The notes: generated by a model not told the origin, from the sequence alone. 64,000 bases of DNA from Duganella sp. CF458 (GCF_900113115.1 NZ_FOOF01000012.1:158319-222318); one strand, 5' to 3'. Shown: positions 43,064-52,440, numbered from the stretch's first letter. Numbers and translations are program-made.

Positions 43064-43960
43064 ATGGACCGGCTGCACCATATGCGCCTGTTTGTCGAAG
43101 TGGCCAAGCGCAAGAGCTTCCGCGCCGCCGCCGAGGCACTGGACATGTCGAATTCCACCCTGTCGCGCAATATCGCCGAACTGGAGAAATCCATCGGCCT
43201 GCGCCTGCTGCACCGCTCGACGCGCAAGGTGGAATTGACCGAGGCGGGCGAAGCCTATTTCAAGCGCTGCCAGGGCATCGTGGAAGAGGCCATGAGCGCC
43301 CACGAAGCGCTGCTGGACTGGTCGGAAAAGCCGGCCGGCATCCTGCGCGTGACCATGACGTCCAGTTTCGGCGTCGGCTACCTGGCGCCGGTGCTGACCG
43401 AATTCGCCGATATGTACCCGGACATCAAGATGGAATTCGATATTTCGTCGCGTACCGTGGACCTGCAATCGGAGCCTTTCGACCTGGCGATCCGCATGGG
43501 CCAGCCGCCCACCGCGCCATCCACCCTGGTGGTGCGGCGCATCGCCATGATGCCGCGCTACCTGTACGCCTCGCCGGTTTACCTGGCCAGGATGCCGCCG
43601 CTGGAGCATGCCTGCGACCTGGTGCAGCACACTATGTGCGGCCGTTCGTTCTCCAGTCGGCTGCCTGATATCTGGCGCAAGCTGTTTCGCGGCGAAGAAG
43701 TGGTGGAGGTGATGGCGCATTCGCGCTACGCCACCAATAGCGCTGCGCTCAGCATGTCGTTCGCGGCCAATGGCCTGTGCATTGCGGCGCTCGACCCGTT
43801 ATTGGCGAAGCAGGAAGTGCAGGCCGGCCGCCTGCGGCGGGTGCTGCCGGACTGGCATATGGAGCCGATTATGGTGCACGCGCTGACGGAAACGCGCCAC
43901 CTGCCGGCGCGCACGCGGCTGTTCATCGACTTCCTGCGCCAGCGCCTGGGCGCGGGCTAG
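43064..43960 (+). CDS. LysR family transcriptional regulator
   Basis: A 298-residue LTTR: N-terminal winged helix (MRLFVEVAKRKSFRAAAEALDMSNSTLSRNIAELE) and a substrate-binding domain (LRVTMTSSFGVGYLAPVLTEF). It belongs to the CrgA/DmlR-like subgroup, judging from the RLLHRSTRKVELTEAGEAYF segment. Target genes are not evident; lldD lies upstream on the same strand. Three GGGCTA units sit across its stop codon. Confidence 0.9.
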   Translation: MDRLHHMRLFVEVAKRKSFRAAAEALDMSNSTLSRNIAELEKSIGLRLLHRSTRKVELTEAGEAYFKRCQGIVEEAMSAHEALLDWSEKPAGILRVTMTSSFGVGYLAPVLTEFADMYPDIKMEFDISSRTVDLQSEPFDLAIRMGQPPTAPSTLVVRRIAMMPRYLYASPVYLARMPPLEHACDLVQHTMCGRSFSSRLPDIWRKLFRGEEVVEVMAHSRYATNSAALSMSFAANGLCIAALDPLLAKQEVQAGRLRRVLPDWHMEPIMVHALTETRHLPARTRLFIDFLRQRLGAG

Positions 43961-43975
43961 GGCTAGGGCTAACGG

Positions 43976-44155
43976 TCAACCGCCGCCGATGCCCTCGATG
44001 ATGCGGCCGCTGCCGCCGCAGTTGGGACAATCCTTGCCGTCCGGCGTCTTGCCGCAACCGCTGCAGAGCGGGCAGATGCCTTCGCCGCTGCCTGGCGTGC
44101 CGGGCGCCGCCTGGTCGCCGGGATTGAGTGGTTGCTGGGTGGCTGAAGCGTTCAT
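43976..44155 (-). CDS. Small zinc-ribbon (DnaJ-type) protein
   Basis: A 59-residue protein. The N-terminal 30 residues are Pro/Gly/Gln-rich. The C-terminal half has ICPLCSGCGKTPDGKDCPNCGGSGRI, two CxxC(xG) knuckles as in the DnaJ cysteine-rich domain, so it very likely binds one zinc ion. Start ATG 44155 has GGAGGATC upstream. Role unknown; this kind of small zinc-ribbon protein is common in Burkholderiales. Confidence 0.6.
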   Translation of the reverse strand: MNASATQQPLNPGDQAAPGTPGSGEGICPLCSGCGKTPDGKDCPNCGGSGRIIEGIGGG

Positions 44156-44268
44156 GTTGCGATCCTCCTGATGGAAGGCTGCCACGCGCAACGCTTTTCA
44201 ACCGTTAGTTGGTTAACGGAGAACAATCGGCATTACAATGCCAGCATCACCCCATTGGAGCATGCGCC

Positions 44269-44499
44269 ATGGCCACGCTGATCCGACACCGAAAGACCCG
44301 CATCATCACACTCGATGCGGGGGATGACTTGCACGAGCATTGCAAACCCAGGGACATCGCCCTGGTTCCCGACCCAGCGGGATGGTGGACCTATTTCATC
44401 GGCGAAGACGGTTCTGTCGAACGTTACGATATCCCCTTTGCTACCTATAATGAGGCGCTGTGGTCGGCCAAGGCCGCCGCGGAATTCGATGCGCAATAA
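44269..44499 (+). CDS. Small hypothetical protein
   Basis: A 76-residue soluble protein starting MATLIRHRKTRIITLDAG. No domain is recognised. The core WWTYFIGEDGSVERYDIPFATYNEALWSAK reads like a compact alpha/beta fold. It precedes the response regulator by 13 nt, so it may be part of the exopolysaccharide-type operon. Confidence 0.5.
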   Translation: MATLIRHRKTRIITLDAGDDLHEHCKPRDIALVPDPAGWWTYFIGEDGSVERYDIPFATYNEALWSAKAAAEFDAQ

Positions 44500-44512
44500 A
44501 TCCTGAGAACCT

Positions 44513-44896
44513 ATGTCCGACACCTCCATCCTGATCATTGAAGACGACGAACATATCGGCCAAATCCTGACCTTCATCCTGCAGCGGCAAGGCTACCAGA
44601 CCACCCTTGCTGCCGATGGCCTGGCGGCGCGCAAGGCCATTGACTCCGCCACAGCGCCACCGTCATTGGTGCTGCTGGACGTAATGCTTCCCTATATAGA
44701 CGGTTTCGAACTGGTGCACATCATCCGCCAACGCGAAGGTTGGCAGGACGTGCCGGTCGTGATGCTGACCGCCAAGCACACGGAAAAGGACATCGTGCGC
44801 GCGCTCGACCAGGGCGCCAACGATTATGTGGTCAAGCCGTTCCAGCCCAATGAACTGCTGGCGCGCGTGCGGCGCCACCTGAGGGAGCCGGCTTGA
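44513..44896 (+). CDS. Single-domain response regulator
   Basis: A 127-residue receiver without an output domain: LIIEDDEHIG, phospho-acceptor Asp in LLDVMLPYIDGFE, Thr in MLTAKH and Lys in DYVVKPFQPNE. It overlaps the YaiO-like gene by 4 nt and is thus co-translated with the exopolysaccharide-type genes. The convergent sensor kinase at 48063-50213 is a possible partner. Confidence 0.9.
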   Translation: MSDTSILIIEDDEHIGQILTFILQRQGYQTTLAADGLAARKAIDSATAPPSLVLLDVMLPYIDGFELVHIIRQREGWQDVPVVMLTAKHTEKDIVRALDQGANDYVVKPFQPNELLARVRRHLREPA

Positions 44897-45627
44897 AGGC
44901 CGCAGCCCTTGCGGCGCTGGCTTGCTGTGCCTTTCCGGCCACCGCCCAGACCACCATTGGCATTAGCCATGGGATCGACCACCTGAGCGGACCGGCTGCG
45001 AACTGGCATGAGACAGCGCTGACCGTGCGCCACCAGGCGGCGCCCCGGCTGGGCTTTGGCGCCGGGGCCACACGTATCGAGCGTTTCGGCATCAGCGAGA
45101 CCCAGTTCAGCGCCGGCGCCGACGTGCCGCTTTCCGACAAGCTGACGGCATCCGTCGATGGCAACTTCAGCAGCGACCACCAGATCCTGGCGCGCCACGC
45201 GCTGGGCGCGACCTTGCAGTACGAATTCGCCAAAGGCTGGCTGGTGCATGGGGGAGGGCGCAGCAGCAGCTACAACGATGTTCACGTCAACCAAAGCCTG
45301 CTGATGCTGGAGCGCTACGTCGGCAACTACAGCTTTTCCGGTGCATGGCGCGCAGCGCGCGCATTCGGCACCACGGCGCATAGCGGGGAGCTGCGCGGCA
45401 GCTACTACTACCACGACCGCAGCGCGGTCGGCTTTTCTCTCGCAGCAGGTAAGGAAGCGGCAAACATCGCCGGCACCACGCGCCTGACCACAGTGCGCTC
45501 GGCCGCCTTGCTGGGGCGGCACTGGCTCGACCAGCGCTGGGCCGTTACCTATGCCGTGGCACACACCCGCCAGGGCGACTTCTACGTGCGCAACGGGGCC
45601 AATCTTGGACTACAAGCTGCCTTCTGA
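44893..45627 (+). CDS. YaiO-like outer-membrane beta-barrel protein
   Basis: A 244-residue protein with a signal peptide (AALACCAFPATAQ) and regularly alternating strands ending in LGLQAAF (terminal Phe). The pattern fits the YaiO family, which in E. coli sits near a GT2 gene (yaiP). TTG start at 44893 inside the upstream stop, with a GAGGGAG site. It probably forms the export pore for the polysaccharide made by the downstream synthase. Confidence 0.7.
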   Translation: MKAAALAALACCAFPATAQTTIGISHGIDHLSGPAANWHETALTVRHQAAPRLGFGAGATRIERFGISETQFSAGADVPLSDKLTASVDGNFSSDHQILARHALGATLQYEFAKGWLVHGGGRSSSYNDVHVNQSLLMLERYVGNYSFSGAWRAARAFGTTAHSGELRGSYYYHDRSAVGFSLAAGKEAANIAGTTRLTTVRSAALLGRHWLDQRWAVTYAVAHTRQGDFYVRNGANLGLQAAF

Positions 45628-46654
45628 CGTTTACCTGCAAGTCGCATTCTGGACCGGCGCCGGTGCGCTGGTGCTGACCATGCTGGTCGGGCTGGAAATC
45701 ATCCGGCTGCGCCTGTCAATGCGCCGCGTGCAGCGCCGCGAGCAGGAGCTCACCTTGAAATGGCGGCCCTTGCTGAACGCCGCCATCGCAGGCGAGCCGG
45801 TCGGCAACCTGCCGGCGCTGCTGCGGCGCGACGGCCTGCTGTTCATCAAGCTTTGGCTGCACCTGCAGCAAGCGGTGCGCGGCGAGGCGAGCGAAGGGCT
45901 GAACGGCATGGCGCGCCGCCTTGGCTGCGATAAGCTGGCGAGGGAGTTGCTGGCAGGCGGCAACCGCGCCGAAAAGCTGCTGGCGATCCTGGCGCTTGGC
46001 CATATGCGCGACCAGCAATCCTGGGCCGCGCTGGCCCGCACAGCGCACAGTGCCGACAGTGCTTCTTCCGTCCACGCGCTGTGGGCGCTGGTGCAAACCG
46101 ATGCCGCGCGAGCGGCGCATGAAATGGCACCCCACCTGCTACGGCGCGTCGATTGGCCGCTGTCCCAGCTGGCCAATATCCTGCAGAACGCGCGCGCCGA
46201 ATGGCAGCCGGTGCTGGCCGAGGCCCTGGCGCGCGTGACGCCGGCCGAGTTGCCGCACGCGCTGCGCCTGCTGGCAGCCTTACGCATGGATTTGCCGCTG
46301 GTGCAGCTGCGCAGCCACCTCGCCAGCAATGACCAGGAAGTGGTGCTGGCCGCATTGCGGATGTCTCATGTGCCTGGCGCGGTGGACGACGTGCGGCGCC
46401 ACCTTGCCAGCGAGGATTGGCGGGTGCGCCTGCAAGCCGTGCGTGCGCTGGGCGAGATGGGGGACCTCAGCGACGTGGCCCGCTTCAGGGGCTTGCTGTC
46501 CGATCCTCAATGGTGGGTACGCTATCGCGCGGCGCAAGCCTTGCTGGCATTGCCTTTCCTGACGCAAGAAGAACTGGCCGAACTGCGCAATGCCGGCGAC
46601 CGCTATGCGGCCGACATGATTGCCCAGGTGACGGCAGAACTGGAGGCAGCATGA
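45605..46654 (+). CDS. Membrane-anchored HEAT-repeat protein
   Basis: A 349-residue protein, TTG start at 45605 inside the barrel gene. A membrane helix (VYLQVAFWTGAGALVLTMLVGLEII) near the N-terminus is followed by about 300 residues of helical repeats. Clear HEAT units occur at the end (LASNDQEVVLAALRMSHVPG, HLASEDWRVRLQAVRALGEMGD, LLSDPQWWVRYRAAQALLAL). It is a scaffold candidate linking the barrel to the synthase. It is coupled to the GT2 gene by ATGA. Confidence 0.75.
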   Translation: MDYKLPSDVYLQVAFWTGAGALVLTMLVGLEIIRLRLSMRRVQRREQELTLKWRPLLNAAIAGEPVGNLPALLRRDGLLFIKLWLHLQQAVRGEASEGLNGMARRLGCDKLARELLAGGNRAEKLLAILALGHMRDQQSWAALARTAHSADSASSVHALWALVQTDAARAAHEMAPHLLRRVDWPLSQLANILQNARAEWQPVLAEALARVTPAELPHALRLLAALRMDLPLVQLRSHLASNDQEVVLAALRMSHVPGAVDDVRRHLASEDWRVRLQAVRALGEMGDLSDVARFRGLLSDPQWWVRYRAAQALLALPFLTQEELAELRNAGDRYAADMIAQVTAELEAA

Positions 46655-48066
46655 CGCCCAATCCGCTCCTGATCCAGATCGTTTCCGTCGGCGTGCTGGT
46701 GTATTTCGTGCTGTTGAACGGCGGCTACCTGATGCTGAATTTCCTGGCCATGTATGCGCTGCGGCGGCGCTCCCAGGAAGCGATCCTGGACGATCTGCCG
46801 CAGGTGTATTCGGCGCTGGAACCGCCGATCAGCATGATCGTGCCGGCCTATAACGAGGCGGCGACCATCGTGACCTCGATCCGCTCGATGCTGCAGCTTT
46901 CCTATTCGGAGATGGAGGTGGTCGTCATCAACGACGGCTCGACCGACCAAACGCTGCAGGTGATGATCGACGAATTTGGCCTGGTGCCTTTTCCCGAGGC
47001 TTATCGCATCCAGCTTGAGACCAAGCCGGTCAAAGCCATCTATCGCTCAACGCGCTTCCCCAACTTGCGCGTGGTGGACAAGGTCAATGGCGGCAAGGCC
47101 GATTCGACCAATGCCGGCATCAATGCCGCGCGCTACCCCTTGTTCTGCTGTGTCGACGCGGATTCGATCTTGCAGCGCGACAGCTTGCAGCGCCTGGTGC
47201 GGCCATTCCTTGGCGACCCGCTGATGGTGGCGACCGGCGGCACGGTGCGCATTGCGAATGGCTGTGAAGTGCGCGGTGGCTTCCTGACCCGCGTCGGCAT
47301 GCCGAAAAATCCATGGGCCTTGTTCCAGGTGGTCGAATACCTGCGTGCCTTCATGTTCGGCCGCTTGGGCTGGTCGGTCATCAACGGCATGCTGATCATC
47401 TCCGGCGCCTTTGGCCTGTTCCGCAAGGACACGGTGGTGGCCGTCGGCGGCTACAACCCGAAGGCGATCGGCGAGGACATGGAACTGGTGGTGCGCATGC
47501 ACCGCAAGCTGCGTTCACGCGGCATCCCATACAAGATCGAGTTCGTACCGGACCCGGTGTGCTGGACGGAAGCGCCGGAAGACTACAAGCAGTTGCGCAA
47601 CCAGCGCATCCGCTGGTCGCGCGGCCTGTCGGAAAGCCTTACCACCAACTGGGGCCTGATGTTCAGCCGTCACGGCGGCGTGGCAGGCTGGATGGCCTTC
47701 CCGTTCTTCATGCTGTTCGAATGGCTTGGCCCGTTTGTGGAACTGTTCGGCTACATCTTCATGGCGGTGTCCTGGTGGCAGGGCTGGGTATCGTGGGAAT
47801 CGTTCCTGATCTTCCTGTTCCTGGCGATCGGGCTGGGCATCCTGTTGTCGGCCTTCGGCCTGCTGCTGGAGGAAATGTCGTTCCACCTGTACCCCCGTCC
47901 AGGCCACTTGCTGATCCTGGCGGCAGTCGTCGTCCTTGAGAACTTCGGCTACCGGCAGATCAATAGCTGGTGGCGCCTGATCGGCTTGTACAAATGGGCG
48001 CGCCGCGAGGAGGCCAAGTGGGGCGTGATGACCCGCAAGGCCGACTGGCAGCAAAACATGAACTAA
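46651..48066 (+). CDS. Glycosyltransferase family 2, processive polysaccharide synthase
   Basis: A 471-residue membrane GT2. One N-terminal helix (about 8-35), the GT-A domain with Asp95 (NDGS), the DxD motif VDADS (Asp169/Asp171), the acid GEDMEL and QRIRW, and then about four C-terminal helices. These features match processive synthases such as PgaC, cellulose synthase or hyaluronan synthase. The polymer is unknown. Its partners in the operon are a receiver, a YaiO-like barrel and a HEAT protein. It overlaps the convergent kinase gene by 4 nt. Confidence 0.85.
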   Translation: MTPNPLLIQIVSVGVLVYFVLLNGGYLMLNFLAMYALRRRSQEAILDDLPQVYSALEPPISMIVPAYNEAATIVTSIRSMLQLSYSEMEVVVINDGSTDQTLQVMIDEFGLVPFPEAYRIQLETKPVKAIYRSTRFPNLRVVDKVNGGKADSTNAGINAARYPLFCCVDADSILQRDSLQRLVRPFLGDPLMVATGGTVRIANGCEVRGGFLTRVGMPKNPWALFQVVEYLRAFMFGRLGWSVINGMLIISGAFGLFRKDTVVAVGGYNPKAIGEDMELVVRMHRKLRSRGIPYKIEFVPDPVCWTEAPEDYKQLRNQRIRWSRGLSESLTTNWGLMFSRHGGVAGWMAFPFFMLFEWLGPFVELFGYIFMAVSWWQGWVSWESFLIFLFLAIGLGILLSAFGLLLEEMSFHLYPRPGHLLILAAVVVLENFGYRQINSWWRLIGLYKWARREEAKWGVMTRKADWQQNMN

Positions 48067-50213
48067 ATCACCGGGAAGGTCACGTGGAAGGTGGTGCCGC
48101 GGCCTGCTTCCGTATCGAAGCCGATGATGCCGCCATGCTGTTCGGCGATGGCGCGGCAGATCGCCAGGCCCAGGCCGGTGCCGCCTTTCAGGCGCGTGTC
48201 GGAACTGTCGGCCTGCGCAAACTTGGCGAACACGCGCGCGTGGAACGCTTCCGGAATTCCCGGGCCATTGTCGCTGACCGATAGCCTGACACCAGCTGCC
48301 ACCGCGCTGCAGTCCAGCGTCACGGAATTGTATTGGGGCGAATACTTGATGGCGTTCGACAGCAGGTTGACCAGCAATTGCACCAGGCGGTCATGGTCGC
48401 CGCGCACGCGCAAGCCGCGTGCACTGCCTGTCCGTTCCAATGCCACCGGGCGCTGGGCTGCGCTGCCGCGCACCGCGTCGACCGCTTCGTCGAGCAGCGG
48501 CGTGATCTCCAGTTCGTCGGTGCGGAATTCCATCTTGCCGGCTTCGATCTTCTCGATATCGAGGATGTCGTTCACCAGGCGCACCAACCGTTCGCTGCTC
48601 TGGTAGGCGATGTTGACCAGGTGCTGCACGTCCGGCGGCAGTTCGCCGGCGCCGCCGTCAACCAGCATCGATAGCGAAGCGCGGATCGAGGTCATCGGCG
48701 TGCGCAGCTCGTGCGAGACGGTGGCGATGAATTCGTTCTTCATTTCCTCGACCTGGCGGCGCGCCGAAATATCGTGCAGGAACACGCAGTACAGGCCGTT
48801 GGCCGGGCGACTGATGCTGGCTTCCACCGTCAGTTCTTCGCCATCGCGCCGGATCAGGGTGCGCTGCACGCGGCGGCCGAAGTCCGGGGTTTCGCTGCCG
48901 CGCGCAGCCGCCAGCGCGGCTTCCTGCTGCGCGCGGAAACGCTGCGGCACCAGCATCTCGATAAAGCTCTTGCCCACGGCTTCTTCGCGCGCCCAGCCGA
49001 ACATATGCACTGCGGCCGGGTTCCAGTCGGTGATATCGCCATCCGGGCCGACCGCAATGAAGGCGTCCTGCGCGGTGTCGATGATGGCGGCAATGCGCTG
49101 CATGGCATCGCGCAACTGGCTGGTGCGCGCGCTGACCCGGCCCTCCAGGTTGGCGACCAGGGAGTTCAGCGTGCGCGATAGCGCTTGCACCTCGGCGTAT
49201 GGCGCCAGTTGCGGCAGTTGCGCCGCCGACCCGCGCCGGATGCGGTCCGCGGCATCGGCCAGTTCGCTCAATGGCCGGGCAATGCGGCGGGCGAGCGGGA
49301 AGGCCAGCAGCGGGAGCAGGGCCGCCATCCCCACCCCCAGCCACCAGGCGCGCTTCTGCAAGGCGCGTACCGGCGACCAGGCGGTATCGACGCTCTGGCG
49401 CACCAGCACGGTCCAGCCCAGGCCCGGGTAGGCGGAGTGGCCGCGCGTATGCGCATAGCCGACCAGGTAATCGACACCGTCGGGCCAGCGTTCCACCCGG
49501 TAACCGTTACCCTGGCTCGGCAGGGACAGGGTGTTGGCCAGCAGCTCTTCCGGCCCCAGCAGGACCTTGCCGTTGCGGTCGACGATGAGCGCTTGCACCT
49601 GGCGGTGCGCGCTGGCCGGCCCGATCACCGACCGTTCCAGTTCGCGTGCCCATTGCCATGACAGGTGGGCGCCCAGCACGCCGCTGCCATCTGCCAGCGG
49701 GAAGGCCAGGTCGACGAAACGCTGCGTTCCCTTATCCGGCGTGGGCAGCAGCTTGGCCAGCAGGACGGCATCGTGTACGTCGCCAACGAAGGTTCCGGCC
49801 AGCGCATTGCGGTACCAGGGGCGCTCGCTGACGTCAAAGTCTTCCAGCAAGGCGCCGGTGGCGGCCAGCACACGGCCGTTGCGGCCCGTGACGCCGATCC
49901 AGGCATAGTGCGGATAGCTGCGCTGGTGCTGTTCCAGTGTGGCGCGGCGGGCTGCCGGCGCAGCGGCGCCGCCCATGTCGGGGCGCTGCGCCAGTAATTG
50001 CACCTCGCGGTAACGCTCGAACATATTGCGATCGAGCTTGTCGGCGGCTTGCTGCGCCAGCTCCGACAGCGCGTTGCCGATGTCGGCCTTGACCTGGTTG
50101 CCGGCCGTGCGCGCAATAATGGCGGCCAGGATCGCGCCCATGGCGATCGCCAACGCGCAGAATGCGATGGCAAGGTAGGTGCCGATTCCCGCCTTCGGGC
50201 GTGCGCGCTTCAT
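48063..50213 (-). CDS. Membrane sensor histidine kinase (Cache-HAMP-PAS-HisKA)
   Basis: A 716-residue kinase: a helix at about 12-35, a periplasmic Cache-type domain (36-285, ERPWYRNALAG), a second helix at about 290-312, a HAMP region, a PAS domain (385-500) and a kinase core with FIATVSHELRTPM, NLLSNAIKYSPQ and GGTGLGLAICRAIAEQHGG. No receiver is attached. Its position opposite the exopolysaccharide-type operon and the orphan response regulator 44513 suggests a functional link. Confidence 0.85.
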   Translation of the reverse strand: MKRARPKAGIGTYLAIAFCALAIAMGAILAAIIARTAGNQVKADIGNALSELAQQAADKLDRNMFERYREVQLLAQRPDMGGAAAPAARRATLEQHQRSYPHYAWIGVTGRNGRVLAATGALLEDFDVSERPWYRNALAGTFVGDVHDAVLLAKLLPTPDKGTQRFVDLAFPLADGSGVLGAHLSWQWARELERSVIGPASAHRQVQALIVDRNGKVLLGPEELLANTLSLPSQGNGYRVERWPDGVDYLVGYAHTRGHSAYPGLGWTVLVRQSVDTAWSPVRALQKRAWWLGVGMAALLPLLAFPLARRIARPLSELADAADRIRRGSAAQLPQLAPYAEVQALSRTLNSLVANLEGRVSARTSQLRDAMQRIAAIIDTAQDAFIAVGPDGDITDWNPAAVHMFGWAREEAVGKSFIEMLVPQRFRAQQEAALAAARGSETPDFGRRVQRTLIRRDGEELTVEASISRPANGLYCVFLHDISARRQVEEMKNEFIATVSHELRTPMTSIRASLSMLVDGGAGELPPDVQHLVNIAYQSSERLVRLVNDILDIEKIEAGKMEFRTDELEITPLLDEAVDAVRGSAAQRPVALERTGSARGLRVRGDHDRLVQLLVNLLSNAIKYSPQYNSVTLDCSAVAAGVRLSVSDNGPGIPEAFHARVFAKFAQADSSDTRLKGGTGLGLAICRAIAEQHGGIIGFDTEAGRGTTFHVTFPVI

Positions 50214-51160
50214 GCGACGCGGTTAGCCGGATGGCCTGCGATGAAGGATTCGATATTGTCGATCAACTGGTCGGCCAATCCTTGCATGGCCTGGCCGCTG
50301 GCCCAGGCCGAATGGGGCGTGAGCAGGAAGTTGGGCAAGCGCAGGCGCAAGAGGGGATTGTCCGGCACCGGCGGCTCCTTCGACAGCACGTCGAAGCCGG
50401 CGCCGGCGATCACGCCGCGCTGCAAGGCATCCGCCAGCGCCGCTTCGTCCACCAGGCCGCCGCGGGCGGTGTTCACCAGGATGGCGCTCGGCTGCATGCG
50501 CGCCAGTTCGGCGGCGCCGATGATATTGCGCGTGGCGTCGGTCAGCGGGACATGCAGGCTCAGTACGTCCGAGGTTTCCAGCAATTCGTCCCAGCTCACG
50601 TTGCGCACGTTCGAATCGTCGGTTGGCGTGCGGGTATGCACCAAGACTTGCATGCCGAAGGCGCGGCCCAGGTGCGCCACCTGCTTACCCAGGTCGCCGT
50701 AGCCCAGCAAACCAAGGCGGCTGCCGTGCAGGTCGCGGATCGGGTGGTGGAACAGGCAGAAACGCGGCGACTGCTCCCACAGCCCCGCCTCGACGTCGGC
50801 GCGGTAGGCCAGCAACTGGCGGCGCAGCGCGAGCATCAAGGCAAAGGTATGCTCCGGAACGGCAGCGTGGGCATAGCCCTGGATGTTCGATACCACGATG
50901 CCGAGCTCGCGCGCCGCCGCCAGGTCGACGATATCGGTGCCGGTGGCTGCCACCGCGATCATCTTCAGGCCGGGCAGGGCGGCCAGCGCCTCGGCGCGCA
51001 GCGGCACCTTGTTGGTGATCGCGATGGAGGCGTCCCGCAGGCGCTCGATCGCTTCAGCGGCGCTGGAGGCTGGATACTCGGCCCATTCATGCGCGAAAGA
51101 GGGACGCCGGATATCGGCAATGATGCTGTCGCGGTCCAGGAAAACAATTTGTTCGGTCAT
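50210..51160 (-). CDS. D-2-hydroxyacid dehydrogenase, glycerate/hydroxypyruvate type
   Basis: A 316-residue NAD-dependent enzyme. It shows LGLLGYGDLGKQVA (Rossmann), catalytic Arg in VNTARGGLVDE, Glu in FDVLSKEP and His in LTPHSAW, the standard triad. Family resemblance is to glycerate dehydrogenase / hydroxypyruvate reductase. Start ATG 51160 overlaps the LysR stop as ATGA. It shares the minus-strand unit with the LysR gene. Substrate is inferred. Confidence 0.85.
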   Translation of the reverse strand: MTEQIVFLDRDSIIADIRRPSFAHEWAEYPASSAAEAIERLRDASIAITNKVPLRAEALAALPGLKMIAVAATGTDIVDLAAARELGIVVSNIQGYAHAAVPEHTFALMLALRRQLLAYRADVEAGLWEQSPRFCLFHHPIRDLHGSRLGLLGYGDLGKQVAHLGRAFGMQVLVHTRTPTDDSNVRNVSWDELLETSDVLSLHVPLTDATRNIIGAAELARMQPSAILVNTARGGLVDEAALADALQRGVIAGAGFDVLSKEPPVPDNPLLRLRLPNFLLTPHSAWASGQAMQGLADQLIDNIESFIAGHPANRVA

Positions 51161-52104
51161 ACCGTCAGCTCCACGGGGAGGGCAGCGGCCAAAGGACGCA
51201 ACCGCATCTGGGGGTGGCTGGCCATCAGGTCCGCCACCCATTCAACAAACACCCGCACCTTGGCCGACAGGTGGCGGTTCTGTGGGTACACCACGTGGAT
51301 CGGCAGCGGGTCGGTGACCCAGTCTTCCAGCACCCGCACCAGCCGGCCGTCCCTGCCATGGTTACCCAGTTGTACATCCGTCATCATGATGATGCCCAAG
51401 CCGGCCAGCCCGGCCTGCAGGTAAGCGTTGGAATCGTTCAGTGCCACCACGCCCGGCAGCATCATTTCAATGCGCTCGCCGTCGCGGGTGTAGTCCCAGT
51501 TGTATATTTTGCCAGTCTTGGACGAGAAATAGTTGACGCAGCGGTGCCGTTCCAGGTCGCGCGGGTGGGCCGGGGTACCGAATCGTTCCAGATAGGAGGG
51601 CGCCGCGCAGGTGACAAAGTTGAGCAGGCCGACGCGGCGTGCGATCAGGGTGGAATCGGCCAATTGGCCGCCCCGCACTGCACAATCGACGCCTTCCTCG
51701 ATCAAATCGACCGGACGGTCGCTGCAACCCAGTTCGAGCTGGATATCCGGGTACTGTTCAAAGAACGAAGGCAGGGCGGGCACCAGGATTTCGTTGGACA
51801 GCCCGGTCGGCGCGTCGACCCGCAGCCGGCCGCTTGGGCTCAGGCGCGTGCGCGACAGCGACTCCTCGGCATCCTTCACGTCCGACAGGATGCGCAGGCA
51901 TCTTTCATAGTAGGCGGCACCGTCGGCGGTGACGGAAACGTGGCGCGTGGTCCGGTGCAGCAGCTTGACCGACAGCGCCGCTTCCAGCCCGGCCACCAGG
52001 GTCGACACGGTGGCCTTGGGCAGTTGCAGGGATTCCGACGCGCGCGTGAAGCCGCCGGCGTCCACCACCTGTACGAAGACTTCCATTGCTTGGAGCTTAT
52101 TCAT
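51157..52104 (-). CDS. LysR family transcriptional regulator
   Basis: A 315-residue LTTR starting MNKLQAMEVFVQVVDAGGFTRASESLQLPKATVS, with LRVDAPTGLSNEILVPALPSFF in the effector domain. It is coupled to the hydroxyacid dehydrogenase gene and divergent from the 55-residue membrane peptide and pseudo-hydrolase genes. The regulated set is unknown. An upstream ATG at 52137 is possible. Confidence 0.9.
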   Translation of the reverse strand: MNKLQAMEVFVQVVDAGGFTRASESLQLPKATVSTLVAGLEAALSVKLLHRTTRHVSVTADGAAYYERCLRILSDVKDAEESLSRTRLSPSGRLRVDAPTGLSNEILVPALPSFFEQYPDIQLELGCSDRPVDLIEEGVDCAVRGGQLADSTLIARRVGLLNFVTCAAPSYLERFGTPAHPRDLERHRCVNYFSSKTGKIYNWDYTRDGERIEMMLPGVVALNDSNAYLQAGLAGLGIIMMTDVQLGNHGRDGRLVRVLEDWVTDPLPIHVVYPQNRHLSAKVRVFVEWVADLMASHPQMRLRPLAAALPVELTV

Positions 52105-52272
52105 GAGTCCACTCTCATTGTTCGAGATTCTGAACAATCAATTCAACATTAATGTATTTTTCTTATTCTAGTGGAAGTTTATTATTACCGTATTGCAGCA
52201 TAAAAAAGCGCTTGACCCTCCCGCGATGGGAAAGTTTAAAGTGGCTTTCGGTTTCAGAGAAAAGGAGCAGTC

Positions 52273-52440
52273 ATGAGTAACCGGGATGGATTCTTTGCAA
52301 TGGTATCGCTGGCGCTGGGCGCGATCGCCCTGGCAGGCGTCCTGTATACCGACGAATACTCGCACGGCGCGCAAGTCGGTTTCGGCGCGGCGCCGGCACC
52401 CACCCTGCTGGCATCCGCCAGCTCGGAGGTCAAGGAATGA
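52273..52440 (+). CDS. 55-residue single-pass membrane peptide
   Basis: A small gene with an AAAGGAG site 6 nt before ATG 52273. It reads MSNRDGFFAMVSLALGAIAL, one hydrophobic helix, then a short periplasmic or cytoplasmic tail rich in Ala, ending SSEVKE. The stop overlaps the next ATG (ATGA), which supports real translation. It resembles no known family. It stands at the head of the pseudo-hydrolase/RND region. Confidence 0.6.
   Translation: MSNRDGFFAMVSLALGAIALAGVLYTDEYSHGAQVGFGAAPAPTLLASASSEVKE

Noticed and set aside
43954..43971. Three GGGCTA units at a gene end
   Set aside because: Only three copies, at the LysR stop codon; no sign of an array or function.
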